Shown here: in pieces, positions 32,938-41,329 of the stretch | Position numbering within the stretch: position 1 is the first letter of the stretch | Layout of the letters: each line of letters opens with the position of its first letter | Virus record (IMG/VR): IMGVR_UViG_3300000553_000004 | Coordinates: 1-64,000 of that record | Length of the DNA: 64,000 bases | Direction: 5' to 3' (one strand) | From: a virus | Program-made: the position numbers and the translations under genes | Notes under the pieces: generated by a model | Databases searched by the model: none | What the model was told of the DNA's origin: nothing | The model's input: the letters and a program-made list of their open reading frames with translations, nothing else

Positions 32938-33864
32938 TTAATCTTGTTCTTCTTTTGGAATATCGCTCTTAGCATCACAGTTGGTTCCTTTATGTGGGCA
33001 ATATTTACAATTTTTCTTTGCCTTGCCTGGATTTTTAAGATATACGGACGTTTCTGTAACATAGCTACCCTCCGAAGTAAAACATTCGGTAACAAATTCG
33101 GCAAATCTATTCAACGCCTTAGCTACCATCGGCTGATTATTTTTTGGAATAAAAGTCTGAATGCGGCTCTGTGGAAATGTATATTTTTCCCACAATTTTC
33201 TTCTTAAAATAAAGAACTCAACATCAATCAAGTCTATGTTAACGTCGTATTTTCTACTAAAGAATGCTTTGTAAAGTAGAATCTGTGCGACCTTTGATTC
33301 ATCGTCTTTTTGATAATGATTCCACCCATTAGTTGAAGTTTTAATATCAATGATTCTATATCTACCGGTTGATTTTTCTTTTAATACTAAATCGATATAA
33401 CAGACGAATTCTACATTTTGTTTAATTGGCATGATGATTTCATCCTCAACACTAACAAATTCATATTTACTTGACGGAAAGTGTTTGATTCGATTCGCTA
33501 CATTAGTGAATGCGATAATAATATTTTTAGCATCTTCAACATATTCGGTGTGAATTTCCGCAGTAATTTCTACTGGCTTAGCTTTCTTTTCACCACCGGA
33601 AAGTTCTCGGTCGAACGCAGCTAAGAAAATAGCATTCAAGTCGTGTTTATCTGCATCCTTTGCGGATTTTTTATACAACGTTTCGATGTATAGTTGAATA
33701 CATTCATGCATAGCCGTTCCGAAACAGGTGCTAACACTGTCTTCAAATGTTCTAAGGCCCTTTACATGGTCAAGAAACCATCGATGTCTACAATGAAACC
33801 AGTTGGAAAATTGTGAGTATGAAACTCTACGTTTGTTGCCTTTTGGGGTGGAATTTTTTGCCAT
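32938..33864 (-). CDS. Cas4/AddB-like PD-(D/E)XK nuclease with four-Cys cluster
   Basis: A 308-aa RecB-family nuclease. SQFSNWFHCRHRWFLDH supplies the first Cys (residue 25); CFGTAMHECIQLYIETLY the motif-I His; VCYIDLVLKE and YRIIDIKTSTNGW the catalytic Asp and D-x-K; and CKYCPHKGTNC (Cys 286, 289, 296) the rest of a probable 4Fe-4S cluster as in Cas4 and AddB. Such enzymes trim DNA ends in recombination or degrade host DNA. ATG 33864 lies 7 nt after a -10 box; the longer frame starts at TTG 33900. Confidence 0.75.
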   Translation of the reverse strand: MAKNSTPKGNKRRVSYSQFSNWFHCRHRWFLDHVKGLRTFEDSVSTCFGTAMHECIQLYIETLYKKSAKDADKHDLNAIFLAAFDRELSGGEKKAKPVEITAEIHTEYVEDAKNIIIAFTNVANRIKHFPSSKYEFVSVEDEIIMPIKQNVEFVCYIDLVLKEKSTGRYRIIDIKTSTNGWNHYQKDDESKVAQILLYKAFFSRKYDVNIDLIDVEFFILRRKLWEKYTFPQSRIQTFIPKNNQPMVAKALNRFAEFVTECFTSEGSYVTETSVYLKNPGKAKKNCKYCPHKGTNCDAKSDIPKEEQD

Positions 33865-33871
33865 AGGTAAA

Positions 33872-33900
33872 ACTTTATCAGTATTAACAGGTATTGTCAA
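33872..33900 (-). promoter_or_regulatory. Sigma70-like leaderless promoter of the Cas4-like gene
   Basis: On the - strand TTGACA (33900-33895), a 17-nt spacer and TAAAGT (33877-33872) end 7 nt before ATG 33864. Confidence 0.6.
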
Positions 33901-33927
33901 ATATTTATAAAGAATGAAAATTCGTCC

Positions 33928-33955
33928 TTGTAAATGTGGGTGAATGATATATAAT
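33928..33955 (+). promoter_or_regulatory. Sigma70-like leaderless promoter
   Basis: TTGTAA (33928-33933), a 16-nt spacer and TATAAT (33950-33955), 8 nt before ATG 33964. Upstream, TATTTATA (33902-33909) is followed after 4 nt by a 9-codon ORF (MKIRPCKCG) that may be a remnant. Confidence 0.6.
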
Positions 33956-33963
33956 GTATGATT

Positions 33964-34656
33964 ATGAAAAATATAAGAATGTTGTTGTTAAACTTGTTGG
34001 TGATTGTTAATATGCCGGAATTGTCTCTAAGTCAAGACTATACGAATGGGGTGTATGTAGAGAACGGTAAAACCACTGAGATTGATAAATCCATACATGA
34101 AATCACACCTACCAATTCTCCTGAAATTTTATATTTCTCAAACGACTTGATTGTAAAGGTGAATACGAATAGTGATTTTGTAATAAACAGTTTTTTTCAA
34201 GACATCAAGAATACGAATTCTACTCCTGAAAAGATAAAATCAACAACTCATAATTTTTCTGCTACATTAAATAATGGTATAATCATAGTGACTTATTCTG
34301 GAGGCGATGAAAATTCTTCTTGTGTAATTTCAACTCCATACACCGACCACGAACTATCAAGGGGAACGTTTTATTTTCAGGTAACTGACGGTAGAGTCAT
34401 AGTGTTCACTTTGGACGGCTCGGTAAAATCCAATGGAAATTCGAGAAATGGAACTACCACGCCTACGGGATATGCAGTGATAGCGATTCAGAATAATATC
34501 GGCATTTTAGACTCTAAAGTTTCTTTTTATACTGATAAAGTGAAACAGGCAGTGATAGATAAATTAGTGATTGAGTCTAAGGATATTACGAATTTAAAAA
34601 ATTCTACTGTTTTTATAAGAATCAACGGCAAAATCATTGGCGTTGTTATAAATTGA
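33964..34656 (+). CDS. Hypothetical secreted or periplasmic protein, 230 aa
   Basis: KNIRMLLLNLLVIVNMPELSLS is a probable signal peptide. The rest is rich in Asn, Thr and Ser with beta-prone segments (GIIIVTYSGGDENSSCVIS). ATG 33964 was chosen over 33958 because the -10 box ends at 33955. An exported product could act at the host envelope. No domain recognised. The stop TGA lies within the next promoter's -35 box. Confidence 0.55.
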   Translation: MKNIRMLLLNLLVIVNMPELSLSQDYTNGVYVENGKTTEIDKSIHEITPTNSPEILYFSNDLIVKVNTNSDFVINSFFQDIKNTNSTPEKIKSTTHNFSATLNNGIIIVTYSGGDENSSCVISTPYTDHELSRGTFYFQVTDGRVIVFTLDGSVKSNGNSRNGTTTPTGYAVIAIQNNIGILDSKVSFYTDKVKQAVIDKLVIESKDITNLKNSTVFIRINGKIIGVVIN

Positions 34657-34680
34657 CTTAATCTTTTATATCGGTATAAT
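34653..34680 (+). promoter_or_regulatory. Sigma70-like leaderless promoter with embedded stop codon
   Basis: TTGACT (34653-34658) contains the upstream TGA (34654-34656). A 16-nt spacer, TATAAT (34675-34680), 7 nt and ATG 34688 follow. The whole 31-nt intergenic region is promoter. Confidence 0.8.
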
Positions 34681-34687
34681 TGGTAAA

Positions 34688-34990
34688 ATGAGACTTAGCC
34701 AATTACAATTATTAGATGATTCGGAGATTTCACTTCTTCTATACGTCGTAAATGTATTAGACCCAATACAATCTCCAAAAGTTGATATGGAAAATCCAAA
34801 AAATATTTTGTGGATTCGTCACGACGCATTACTTTGGAAATTATCCCAACATCATTCAAAATTAACCGAATCCGGTAAAGAGGTTTTTAAGAGTTTAATG
34901 ACCAAATTAAATAAATCTCCTGTACAAGAACATATAGATTATGAACATTCCACAAACACAACACTTACACAGTCAGAGTTTCAATTCTAA
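34688..34990 (+). CDS. Hypothetical protein, 100 aa
   Basis: A helical, soluble-looking protein (LSQLQLLDDSEISLLLYVVN at the start; ILWIRHDALLWKL in the middle). A strong promoter 7 nt upstream supports the start. It overlaps the next gene by 50 nt in another frame. Unknown function. Confidence 0.5.
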   Translation: MRLSQLQLLDDSEISLLLYVVNVLDPIQSPKVDMENPKNILWIRHDALLWKLSQHHSKLTESGKEVFKSLMTKLNKSPVQEHIDYEHSTNTTLTQSEFQF

Positions 34991-35252
34991 ATTCGTAGAA
35001 TTTGTTTGGAAGTTTCCAATTGATAAAGTCAATGCTAAAACAAAATTTCCATTTGATTCAAAATTAGTGACCATATTACTTGTTTGTAATATTGATAAAG
35101 ATGGTAATGTGATTGTCGAACCGTGGTTGCATGATGAATTTGATAATCGTGATATGTATGTCACAAATGACGTAGGTATAAACGATTTTATTTCAAATGA
35201 AGAATTGGAACAATTGAAGATGGATACAATAAAATATTTGAAAATTTCCTAA
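34941..35252 (+). CDS. Hypothetical protein, 103 aa
   Basis: Acidic protein with a beta-rich core (LVTILLVCNIDKDGNVIVEP). The true start is uncertain because the frame overlaps the previous gene by 50 nt; the overlap is coding in two frames if ATG 34941 is used. No family recognised. Confidence 0.45.
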   Translation: MNIPQTQHLHSQSFNSKFVEFVWKFPIDKVNAKTKFPFDSKLVTILLVCNIDKDGNVIVEPWLHDEFDNRDMYVTNDVGINDFISNEELEQLKMDTIKYLKIS

Positions 35253-35283
35253 CGTTTTATATCCTAACGATATACTTATTACT

Positions 35284-35439
35284 ATGGGTCGCAATAAATT
35301 AAACCGAACGGATGAAGAAATACGAGAACAAAATCGTATTCGTCAAAGGAGATTTTATGACAAGCATAGTAAACGAATCAGAAAAGAAAAACTTAGAAAA
35401 TATTACGAAAAAAAGGAAGTATCCAATAAAGGTAGTTGA
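35284..35439 (+). CDS. Small basic protein, MGRxKLNRT family copy A, 51 aa
   Basis: MGRNKLNRTDEEIREQNRIR continues into a basic helix with QRRFYDKHSKRIRKEKLRKY. It is homologous over about 45 residues to a second small ORF at 49469-49621. TATACT (35271-35276) ends 7 nt before ATG. From 35357 a homing endonuclease is read in the +1 frame over its second half. Highly basic repeats suggest DNA or RNA binding; function unknown. Confidence 0.6.
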   Translation: MGRNKLNRTDEEIREQNRIRQRRFYDKHSKRIRKEKLRKYYEKKEVSNKGS

Positions 35440-36124
35440 CGGAAAGAAAATTTGGTATAAGTTTTGTCCTAATTGTAATAGAGAACAACAATATTCTACT
35501 TTAAGAGCCGCATCACACGCCACGAAGAGAAATAAACAATGTTTGTTTTGTAAAAATAAAGAAGATGGGAATCCATTTTTCGGCAAACACCATACTATAG
35601 AACATAGAGAAAATTTATCTAAAAAACAATTGGTTAGTTGTTCTTATCGTTATAAAAGAGTTGGTAAAAATCCTGATAAAATTAATAAACGATGTAAATT
35701 TTGTGAAAATGAATTTAAAGTTATAAAGTCATTGCATTTACAAAAATATTGTAAATATGAGTGTGCGTTAAAAGATAATTTTGGATTTCAACCATTCAAA
35801 AAAACTAAACCTGAAAGAAAGTTTGAAGAGTGGCTTAAAATCAACAATATAGATTATAAATCATCATTTCAGTTAAAAGGAAAATTATACGATTTTTATA
35901 TACCATCTAAAAATATATTGGTTGAAATTGATGGAATTTATTGGCATGGAAAAAATTTAAAATATGATGAACTGAATGAAACACAAAAAAGAAATAGAAT
36001 TAATGATAATAGAAAAACTTGTATTGCCAAGGAAAATGGTTATACTCTGATAAGAATTTGGGAAGATGAAATAGAGGACAAAACGTGTATCAAAATATTT
36101 ACATTTCAAGAAAAGATAATATAG
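35357..36124 (+). CDS. EDxHD/Vsr-like homing endonuclease
   Basis: A 255-aa nuclease with two zinc-binding pairs (FCPNCNREQQ and CLFCKNK; CKFCENEFKV and YCKYEC) and a C-terminal domain with GKLYDFYIPSKNILVEIDG, IYWHGKN, and LIRIWEDEI, the same fold as the endonuclease at 3500. Start ATG 35357 has a full AAAGGAG ribosome site 5 nt upstream, inside the small gene at 35284. The last 40 nt overlap the start of DNA polymerase in another frame. It is wedged between two other genes with overlap on both sides. Confidence 0.75.
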   Translation: MTSIVNESEKKNLENITKKRKYPIKVVDGKKIWYKFCPNCNREQQYSTLRAASHATKRNKQCLFCKNKEDGNPFFGKHHTIEHRENLSKKQLVSCSYRYKRVGKNPDKINKRCKFCENEFKVIKSLHLQKYCKYECALKDNFGFQPFKKTKPERKFEEWLKINNIDYKSSFQLKGKLYDFYIPSKNILVEIDGIYWHGKNLKYDELNETQKRNRINDNRKTCIAKENGYTLIRIWEDEIEDKTCIKIFTFQEKII

Positions 36125-38826
36125 TTCATTTGTGGGATGATATGGCGGGATATCGGACGTTCCCATATGAAAAGTATGCTTATAAACGTCATCCAGGCGG
36201 CAACTTCAAATCTCTTTATGGAGATGAATTAGTCAGAGTTGTAAATTATAATGATAAAGACTCTAATCTATTTGAGTCTGATGTTCCCGCTGACATGCGT
36301 GTATTATTAGATTATTATCCCGATTCAGACGAACCATCTACAGGAAATAAAATAGGCGTGATTGATATCGAAATATCTACCGAAGGTGGATTCTCTACTC
36401 CTGACTTGGCAGAACAGCCTATTACAAGTATATCTCTTTACGACTTTGTTACTAGAACGTGTTTCGTTTTTGTTATTGATAAAGAGAGTAAGGTAGAAAA
36501 GAACGAACTAGAAGTAGACCCTTGGTTGCCTTTGGAATGGAAGGTACAGAGTGAAGAAGAAAATAAAAAAATCAAAATCGTCACATTGCCTTATGATAAT
36601 GAAGATGATATGTTGATGAGTTTCATGGATAAATGGCAAGAATGTGCATTTACGATTGTGACAGGATGGAATGTCGACTTCTTCGATATGCCGTATCTAT
36701 ACAACCGCTTGAAGAAGTGTTTGACGGCCAAGGCAGCTAAATGTCTATCTCCGATTGGAGTTTGTTATCTAAATACCCATAGTAAAAAATTGACTATCGC
36801 CGGTGTATCCGTTATGGATTACATCTTATTGTATAAGAAATTCTTGGCTGGTAAAATGGAACCTACTTGGGCATTAGGGCCGATTGGAAAAAAGGTCGTC
36901 GGATTTGGTAAGGTTCAATACCACGGAAATCTAAATGATTTATACAAAACGGATATTAAAAAATTCTTAGAATACAACATTACAGACGTAAAGATTGTAG
37001 TCGCTATTGATGTTAAATTGAAGTTGATTGACCTCTATAGAACCATCTGTCACGTAGGTCATGTTCCATACGAGAGTTTCCATATGCCTGCGAGATATCT
37101 CGACGGCGCATCATTAATGTATCTCCATAGAAACGGCGTCATAGCTCCGAACAAACCGGCTGGTGGACGCGAGGAATATGAGGATAGTATGGAGGATGGT
37201 GAAGAAGGGTTCTCAGGGGCATTTGTTAAAGAACCTGTTCCTGGTAGATATGATTGGGTATTCGATTTGGATTTGACTTCCATGTATCCAAATATCATCA
37301 TTTCTTTAAATATTTCGCCTGAGACTAAGGTCGGTAAAATTATTAAAGCTGAATATAATGATGATTGTAAAGTTGAGAAACGTCGTGGCATCTTAAAAGA
37401 AATCGATGAAATGAAGACGGAGATGAAAGACCGTCTTTGGTCAAGTGAAGATGGTAAGGAAGAATATATTCAACGTCGTTGTCGTGAATTTGATATGGAG
37501 TATCATGTTCGTGAGAAATTGGAAAACTATCATCTTGGAACGACTGAATATAAGAAGGATGAGTTTAGGAATTTAATTAAAGATGCCAATTACTCTCTTA
37601 GTTCTAACGGCGTTCTTTATCGTAGAGATAAGCCCGGAGTTGTACCGACGTTGTTGCAATTATGGTTCCAACAACGTAAGGATATGAGAAAGAAGGCGTC
37701 AGAGTTTAGAAAAGCTGGAAATGTCGAAAAGTATAATTTCTATAATCAACGTCAACAAGTTCAAAAGATTTTGTTGAATTCATTCTACGGTGTATTGGGA
37801 CTTCCGATATTTCGATTCTACGATGTAGATAACGCCGAGGCTGTAACCATGTCCGGCGTCGATATCATTCAGACCACATCCAAAGCCATCAACATTTATT
37901 ACAAGAATGCGTTGGAAGTTGAGACTGGTGACTGGGTAATCTACAGTGATACCGACTCTTGTTTCGTCGATGCCGTTCCGATTATCAAAAAGAGATTTCC
38001 TGATTTGGATTTCAATAATGACGATGAAATGACAAAGGCAATTATGAGTGTCACCACGGAAGTACAGACCTACGTTAATAAATTCTATGACATTATGGCA
38101 AAGAGATTCTTTAATCTTGATGCTCATACATTTGATGCCAAACAGGAAGTTATTAGTAAGTCGTCCTTTTGGTTGGCTAAGAAACGGTATGCTCAGTGGA
38201 TTATTCACAAAGAAGGACATCTATTAGAAAAACCGGAATTAGAAGTAAAGGGTATTGACGTTGTTAGAACTTCATTCCCAATGGCATTTCGTAAATTCAT
38301 GGATTTATTTCTAAGAAAGTTATTAACTTCCGCCCCAAAATCGGAAATAGATGCAATGATTTTAAAAGTAAAGGAAGAAGTTAAAACTTTGCCTGTTCTT
38401 GAAATAGCGAAAAATACATCGGTGAAATTTGTAAGTCAAGACGGAACTAAAAATTATAATCCGGAAAGTAGAAGACCATTACACTTTGAAAGTAAAACTC
38501 CCGCCCAAGCCAAAGCGGCATTGGCCTATAATGATTTAATTGTTAAGATGGGATTAGAAAAAACATGTGAACCAATCTATCATGGAAGTAAAATTAAATG
38601 GGTATATCTTCAAGACAATGGATATGGACTCGATGCTATCGCTATGAAAGGTGATGGTAATGACGCAGACGAATTATTAAAATTCATAGATACTCACGTC
38701 GATAGAAAGAAAATGTTTGAAAATGAACTCAAGAGTAAGTTATCTGACTTCTACGATGTTTTGAGATGGGCATTCCCCAACCCATCCGTCGCAACGGCTT
38801 CAAACTTTTTTGATTTTGGTGGATGA
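36085..38826 (+). CDS. 43: DNA polymerase, family B, T4 gp43-like
   Basis: A 913-aa replicative polymerase with proofreading. Exonuclease: IGVIDIEISTEG (DxE), TGWNVDFFDMPYLYNR and YNITDVKIV. Polymerase: motif A FDLDLTSMYPNIIISL, motif B QKILLNSFYGVLG, motif C IYSDTDSCFVD. The C-terminus ends in a hydrophobic peptide (NFFDFGG) like the clamp-binding tail of gp43. GTG 36085 is preferred, with AGAGG upstream and the family's first strand (IYISRKDNIVHLWDD) preserved; ATG 36142 would remove it. The start lies inside the endonuclease gene. Confidence 0.95.
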   Translation: MYQNIYISRKDNIVHLWDDMAGYRTFPYEKYAYKRHPGGNFKSLYGDELVRVVNYNDKDSNLFESDVPADMRVLLDYYPDSDEPSTGNKIGVIDIEISTEGGFSTPDLAEQPITSISLYDFVTRTCFVFVIDKESKVEKNELEVDPWLPLEWKVQSEEENKKIKIVTLPYDNEDDMLMSFMDKWQECAFTIVTGWNVDFFDMPYLYNRLKKCLTAKAAKCLSPIGVCYLNTHSKKLTIAGVSVMDYILLYKKFLAGKMEPTWALGPIGKKVVGFGKVQYHGNLNDLYKTDIKKFLEYNITDVKIVVAIDVKLKLIDLYRTICHVGHVPYESFHMPARYLDGASLMYLHRNGVIAPNKPAGGREEYEDSMEDGEEGFSGAFVKEPVPGRYDWVFDLDLTSMYPNIIISLNISPETKVGKIIKAEYNDDCKVEKRRGILKEIDEMKTEMKDRLWSSEDGKEEYIQRRCREFDMEYHVREKLENYHLGTTEYKKDEFRNLIKDANYSLSSNGVLYRRDKPGVVPTLLQLWFQQRKDMRKKASEFRKAGNVEKYNFYNQRQQVQKILLNSFYGVLGLPIFRFYDVDNAEAVTMSGVDIIQTTSKAINIYYKNALEVETGDWVIYSDTDSCFVDAVPIIKKRFPDLDFNNDDEMTKAIMSVTTEVQTYVNKFYDIMAKRFFNLDAHTFDAKQEVISKSSFWLAKKRYAQWIIHKEGHLLEKPELEVKGIDVVRTSFPMAFRKFMDLFLRKLLTSAPKSEIDAMILKVKEEVKTLPVLEIAKNTSVKFVSQDGTKNYNPESRRPLHFESKTPAQAKAALAYNDLIVKMGLEKTCEPIYHGSKIKWVYLQDNGYGLDAIAMKGDGNDADELLKFIDTHVDRKKMFENELKSKLSDFYDVLRWAFPNPSVATASNFFDFGG

Positions 38827-38861
38827 TAATATCTATATATCCGTTGTAGAAATGTATAAAG

Positions 38862-38889
38862 TTGCCCAATTGTAATAGTTCGATATAAT
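38862..38889 (+). promoter_or_regulatory. Sigma70-like leaderless promoter
   Basis: TTGCCC (38862-38867), a 16-nt spacer and TATAAT (38884-38889), with ATG 38898 8 nt after. The -35 is weak, but spacing matches the other promoters. Confidence 0.55.
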
Positions 38890-38897
38890 TCATACTT

Positions 38898-39140
38898 ATG
38901 AAATCCAAAGAGACGACATTCACCATAACTTGTACAATGAAAACTCGTTGGGTTCCACATTTCCTCAGTATGTTAAAATATATGCAACAATTGGGTAATC
39001 TTGGTGGTTCTAGAAAAGTAGCATTATATTCAGATGGTGATGGAGATTTCAGACCAAAATTTCAATGGGGCACAACTCTATCTGATGTTGCCGTTCCCAT
39101 AGAGGACAATCGAGGAAACCGATTGTATGACGCCGGATAA
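38898..39140 (+). CDS. Hypothetical conserved phage protein, 80 aa
   Basis: FTITCTMKTRWVPHFLSMLK, then LGGSRKVALYSDGDGDFRPK, then RGNRLYDAG. I recognise this as a recurrent small phage family without known function. Expressed from its own promoter after the polymerase. Confidence 0.6.
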   Translation: MKSKETTFTITCTMKTRWVPHFLSMLKYMQQLGNLGGSRKVALYSDGDGDFRPKFQWGTTLSDVAVPIEDNRGNRLYDAG

Positions 39141-39151
39141 AAAACCAAATT

Positions 39152-39691
39152 ATGACACAAAAAAAGAAGGGTAAAGTATTTAACTTCAAAGACCAGATGC
39201 GCATAGGCGACATCGGAGAATCTGATTTTATTAAAATATACGAAAAACTGAAACCAGTTAAGAGTATAAAGGATAGAAAGATTGATTTTACTCTAAATAA
39301 TGGCAAAACCGTAGAATTAAAGACGGATAGTTATTCTATGGAAAAGACTATAAATTTCTTTATGGAAAAGAATACTATATTGCCTGATGCTAGGGAACTA
39401 TTAGGTGGCCCATGGCGTTCTCATGACCATAAGATAGATTATTTTGTATATTATTACATGAATGACAAAGTGTTTTTTTGGTTTGAACCTAAATCCCTTT
39501 GTAAATTTTTAGACAAGTATATAAAATCTAATAAGATTAAACCTATTTCAATTCCAAACCGAGACGGTAAGGGAAACATCTTTCGTTCATATGGATATAA
39601 AATTCCACGTGCGGATATAGTTGATGTCCTTTTACGAGAACATAAGATTGAGATAGATTATAAAATTGAAGAGAAGAAAAAAGAATCTTGA
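39152..39691 (+). CDS. Putative PD-(D/E)XK endonuclease, 179 aa
   Basis: RIGDIGESDFIKIYEKLKP provides a helix with Glu; DRKIDFTLNNGKTVELKTDS gives the D ... E-x-K catalytic signature. The C-terminal half is Lys-rich. Members of this kind cut DNA or resolve branches, but the exact role is unknown. It lies between DNA polymerase and the macrodomain gene. Stop TGA is inside the next promoter's -35 box. Confidence 0.5.
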   Translation: MTQKKKGKVFNFKDQMRIGDIGESDFIKIYEKLKPVKSIKDRKIDFTLNNGKTVELKTDSYSMEKTINFFMEKNTILPDARELLGGPWRSHDHKIDYFVYYYMNDKVFFWFEPKSLCKFLDKYIKSNKIKPISIPNRDGKGNIFRSYGYKIPRADIVDVLLREHKIEIDYKIEEKKKES

Positions 39692-39716
39692 CTTTTTACA
39701 TGATGGGGTAGATAAT
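39688..39716 (+). promoter_or_regulatory. Sigma70-like leaderless promoter with embedded stop codon
   Basis: TTGACT (39688-39693) contains the upstream TGA (39689-39691). A 17-nt spacer, GATAAT (39711-39716), 8 nt and ATG 39725 follow. Confidence 0.7.
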
Positions 39717-39724
39717 ACCTTATT

Positions 39725-40285
39725 ATGGCAGATGAAATTCAACCAGTTCAAAGTAGATTTAAAATTTCATATAAATCTATTTTCGACATTCCCGCCGACG
39801 CATACGTAAATACAATAAATTGTATTGGTGTGATGGGAGCCGGAATAGCTTTAGAATTTAAGAATCGTTACCCGAAGATGTATGGACATTATAAAAATCA
39901 ATGTTCCACACATGCAATTCGTCCTGGCGATTGTTACGCATATCATGAGAATGGGTTATATCTTCTTGGCCTTGCGGTAAAGGACGACTGGCGTCACTGG
40001 AGTACACTAGAATGGTTGGAATCATCAATCAAGTCACTTAAACTAGTTTTATTGGAAAATGATATCAAATCTGTCAATCTTCCTTTGCCGGGTGGAAAAA
40101 ATGGAAGACGTGGGCCTTTCGGCAAAGTACCAGGATTTACTCCGCCACCTGAAAGGGAAGATATAAAAGTTCTCGTTGGAAAAGAATTAATACCATTCGC
40201 AGATAAATTCGGTATTGATATAACTCTCTGTTTACCGGATGAGGCTCCCAAAATAGCTCAGATGACATTGGAAAATTTCATGTGA
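39725..40285 (+). CDS. Macrodomain protein, possible ADP-ribosyl hydrolase
   Basis: A 186-aa single macrodomain: AYVNTINCIGVMGAGIALEF holds the ADP-ribose-binding Asn and glycine loop; SVNLPLPGGKNGRRGPFG the second phosphate loop. The closest pattern I know is the macrodomain of DarG, which removes ADP-ribose from DNA. In a phage it could reverse DarT-type DNA ADP-ribosylation by the host, or act on protein or NAD products. Strong own promoter, next to the sliding clamp. Hydrolase activity is inferred, not seen. Confidence 0.72.
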   Translation: MADEIQPVQSRFKISYKSIFDIPADAYVNTINCIGVMGAGIALEFKNRYPKMYGHYKNQCSTHAIRPGDCYAYHENGLYLLGLAVKDDWRHWSTLEWLESSIKSLKLVLLENDIKSVNLPLPGGKNGRRGPFGKVPGFTPPPEREDIKVLVGKELIPFADKFGIDITLCLPDEAPKIAQMTLENFM

Positions 40286-40302
40286 GTGACTTTTAAAATA
40301 AA

Positions 40303-40331
40303 TAGACAAGATATACGTGGTGTGATATAGT
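40303..40331 (+). promoter_or_regulatory. Sigma70-like promoter for the sliding clamp
   Basis: TAGACA (40303-40308), a 17-nt spacer and TATAGT (40326-40331). The clamp ATG is 27 nt further, so this promoter leaves a short A-rich leader. Confidence 0.5.
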
Positions 40332-40358
40332 TCATAAACAATTAACAAATACAAAAAT

Positions 40359-41111
40359 ATGGAAAAGAAAAAAATCGAAACATTTATAAAAAAGTACAAT
40401 TTAGGTGGAACTATTAACTCCGTCATTTGGACTAATGACAAAGAAGACTTAACGGTAACTGCTATTACGTCTGATAAAAAATTATTCGCCTCTGTCCAAT
40501 TAGAAAAGGGCGCCGTCGGATTTATTGATGGAGTAGAAGTCGGAGTTCTCACCACGGAACAACTTAAAAAGATGTTGACTCCATTGGAAGATAATATTTC
40601 TTTGACATTGGATGTAGATGAAAACGATAAAACGAGAGTTCGACAAATCCTACTCGGTGACACTAAGATTGATTCCAACTACGTGACATCAGAGCCGACC
40701 GCTATTGATGGAGTCCCTTCGATGAAATCAATTCCGCCGTTTGAAGTTGAGATTGTACTTGATGAAACATTTATCACGGCATTTAATAAATCATTCTCGG
40801 CATTGGGTGATGATGGAACCCTTTTTACACTCATCATGAGTAATAAGAAGAAGACATTGCAATTGGTTTTGGGATATAAACAAAATCTATCAAATCGTAT
40901 CGCCATCGATGTCACGACGGTCGCCGGTAAAGATTCTGTAAAGAATCCAATCAGCTTCACGGCTAAAAGTTTAAAGGAAATTCTCTCCGCAAATGGTGAA
41001 GTTGAAAATCCTGTATTAAAGGTGTCAGAAGCTGGATTGGCTAGCATTTCTTACAATAAAGATGGATTCAAGAGTCAATATTACTTGGTAAAAGTTGATG
41101 TTGAAGATTAA
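40359..41111 (+). CDS. 45: DNA polymerase sliding clamp, T4 gp45-like
   Basis: A 250-aa trimeric clamp that tethers polymerase and, in T4, activates late transcription. Length and fold pattern match gp45 (about 228 aa): alternating strands, KYNLGGTINSVIWTNDKEDL near the N-terminus, PPFEVEIVLDETFITAFNKS at the domain boundary, ISFTAKSLKEILSAN and SQYYLVKV at the C-terminus. Position right before gp44 supports the call. Confidence 0.8.
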   Translation: MEKKKIETFIKKYNLGGTINSVIWTNDKEDLTVTAITSDKKLFASVQLEKGAVGFIDGVEVGVLTTEQLKKMLTPLEDNISLTLDVDENDKTRVRQILLGDTKIDSNYVTSEPTAIDGVPSMKSIPPFEVEIVLDETFITAFNKSFSALGDDGTLFTLIMSNKKKTLQLVLGYKQNLSNRIAIDVTTVAGKDSVKNPISFTAKSLKEILSANGEVENPVLKVSEAGLASISYNKDGFKSQYYLVKVDVED

Positions 41112-41150
41112 TAATTTGTTCGACGGTAAACACACACAAAAAAGGAAAAC

Positions 41151-41315
41151 ATGAGTAATACAAATAAAGTATATGGTCTGTTCTATAAAGACCACGGAAA
41201 TTGGAGAACGGCTAATAATAACGTTTATACGTTACAAACCGCCCGTTCTACTAAGACAAAAGTCGCTAAGACTTTGAAGAGCCGTGTAATTATTCGCAGA
41301 GTTATATTCGCCTAA
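41151..41315 (+). CDS. Hypothetical small basic protein, 54 aa
   Basis: MSNTNKVYGLFYKDHGNWRT continues to a Lys/Arg-rich end (TLKSRVIIRRVIFA). AAAGGA lies 5 nt before the ATG, a clear ribosome site. Sits between the clamp and clamp loader in the replication operon; no family recognised. Confidence 0.6.
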   Translation: MSNTNKVYGLFYKDHGNWRTANNNVYTLQTARSTKTKVAKTLKSRVIIRRVIFA

Positions 41316-41329
41316 TAAAAAGAAACGAT

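Noticed and set aside
33914-33943. 9-codon ORF MKIRPCKCG after TATTTATA
   Set aside because: Too short to support; possibly a decayed zinc-ribbon gene start. Noted under the promoter entry only.
35312-35356. Upstream start codon for the endonuclease at 35312
   Set aside because: ATG 35357 has a full AAAGGAG site with 5-nt spacing, while 35312 has none, and the extra residues are a frame shadow of the small gene.
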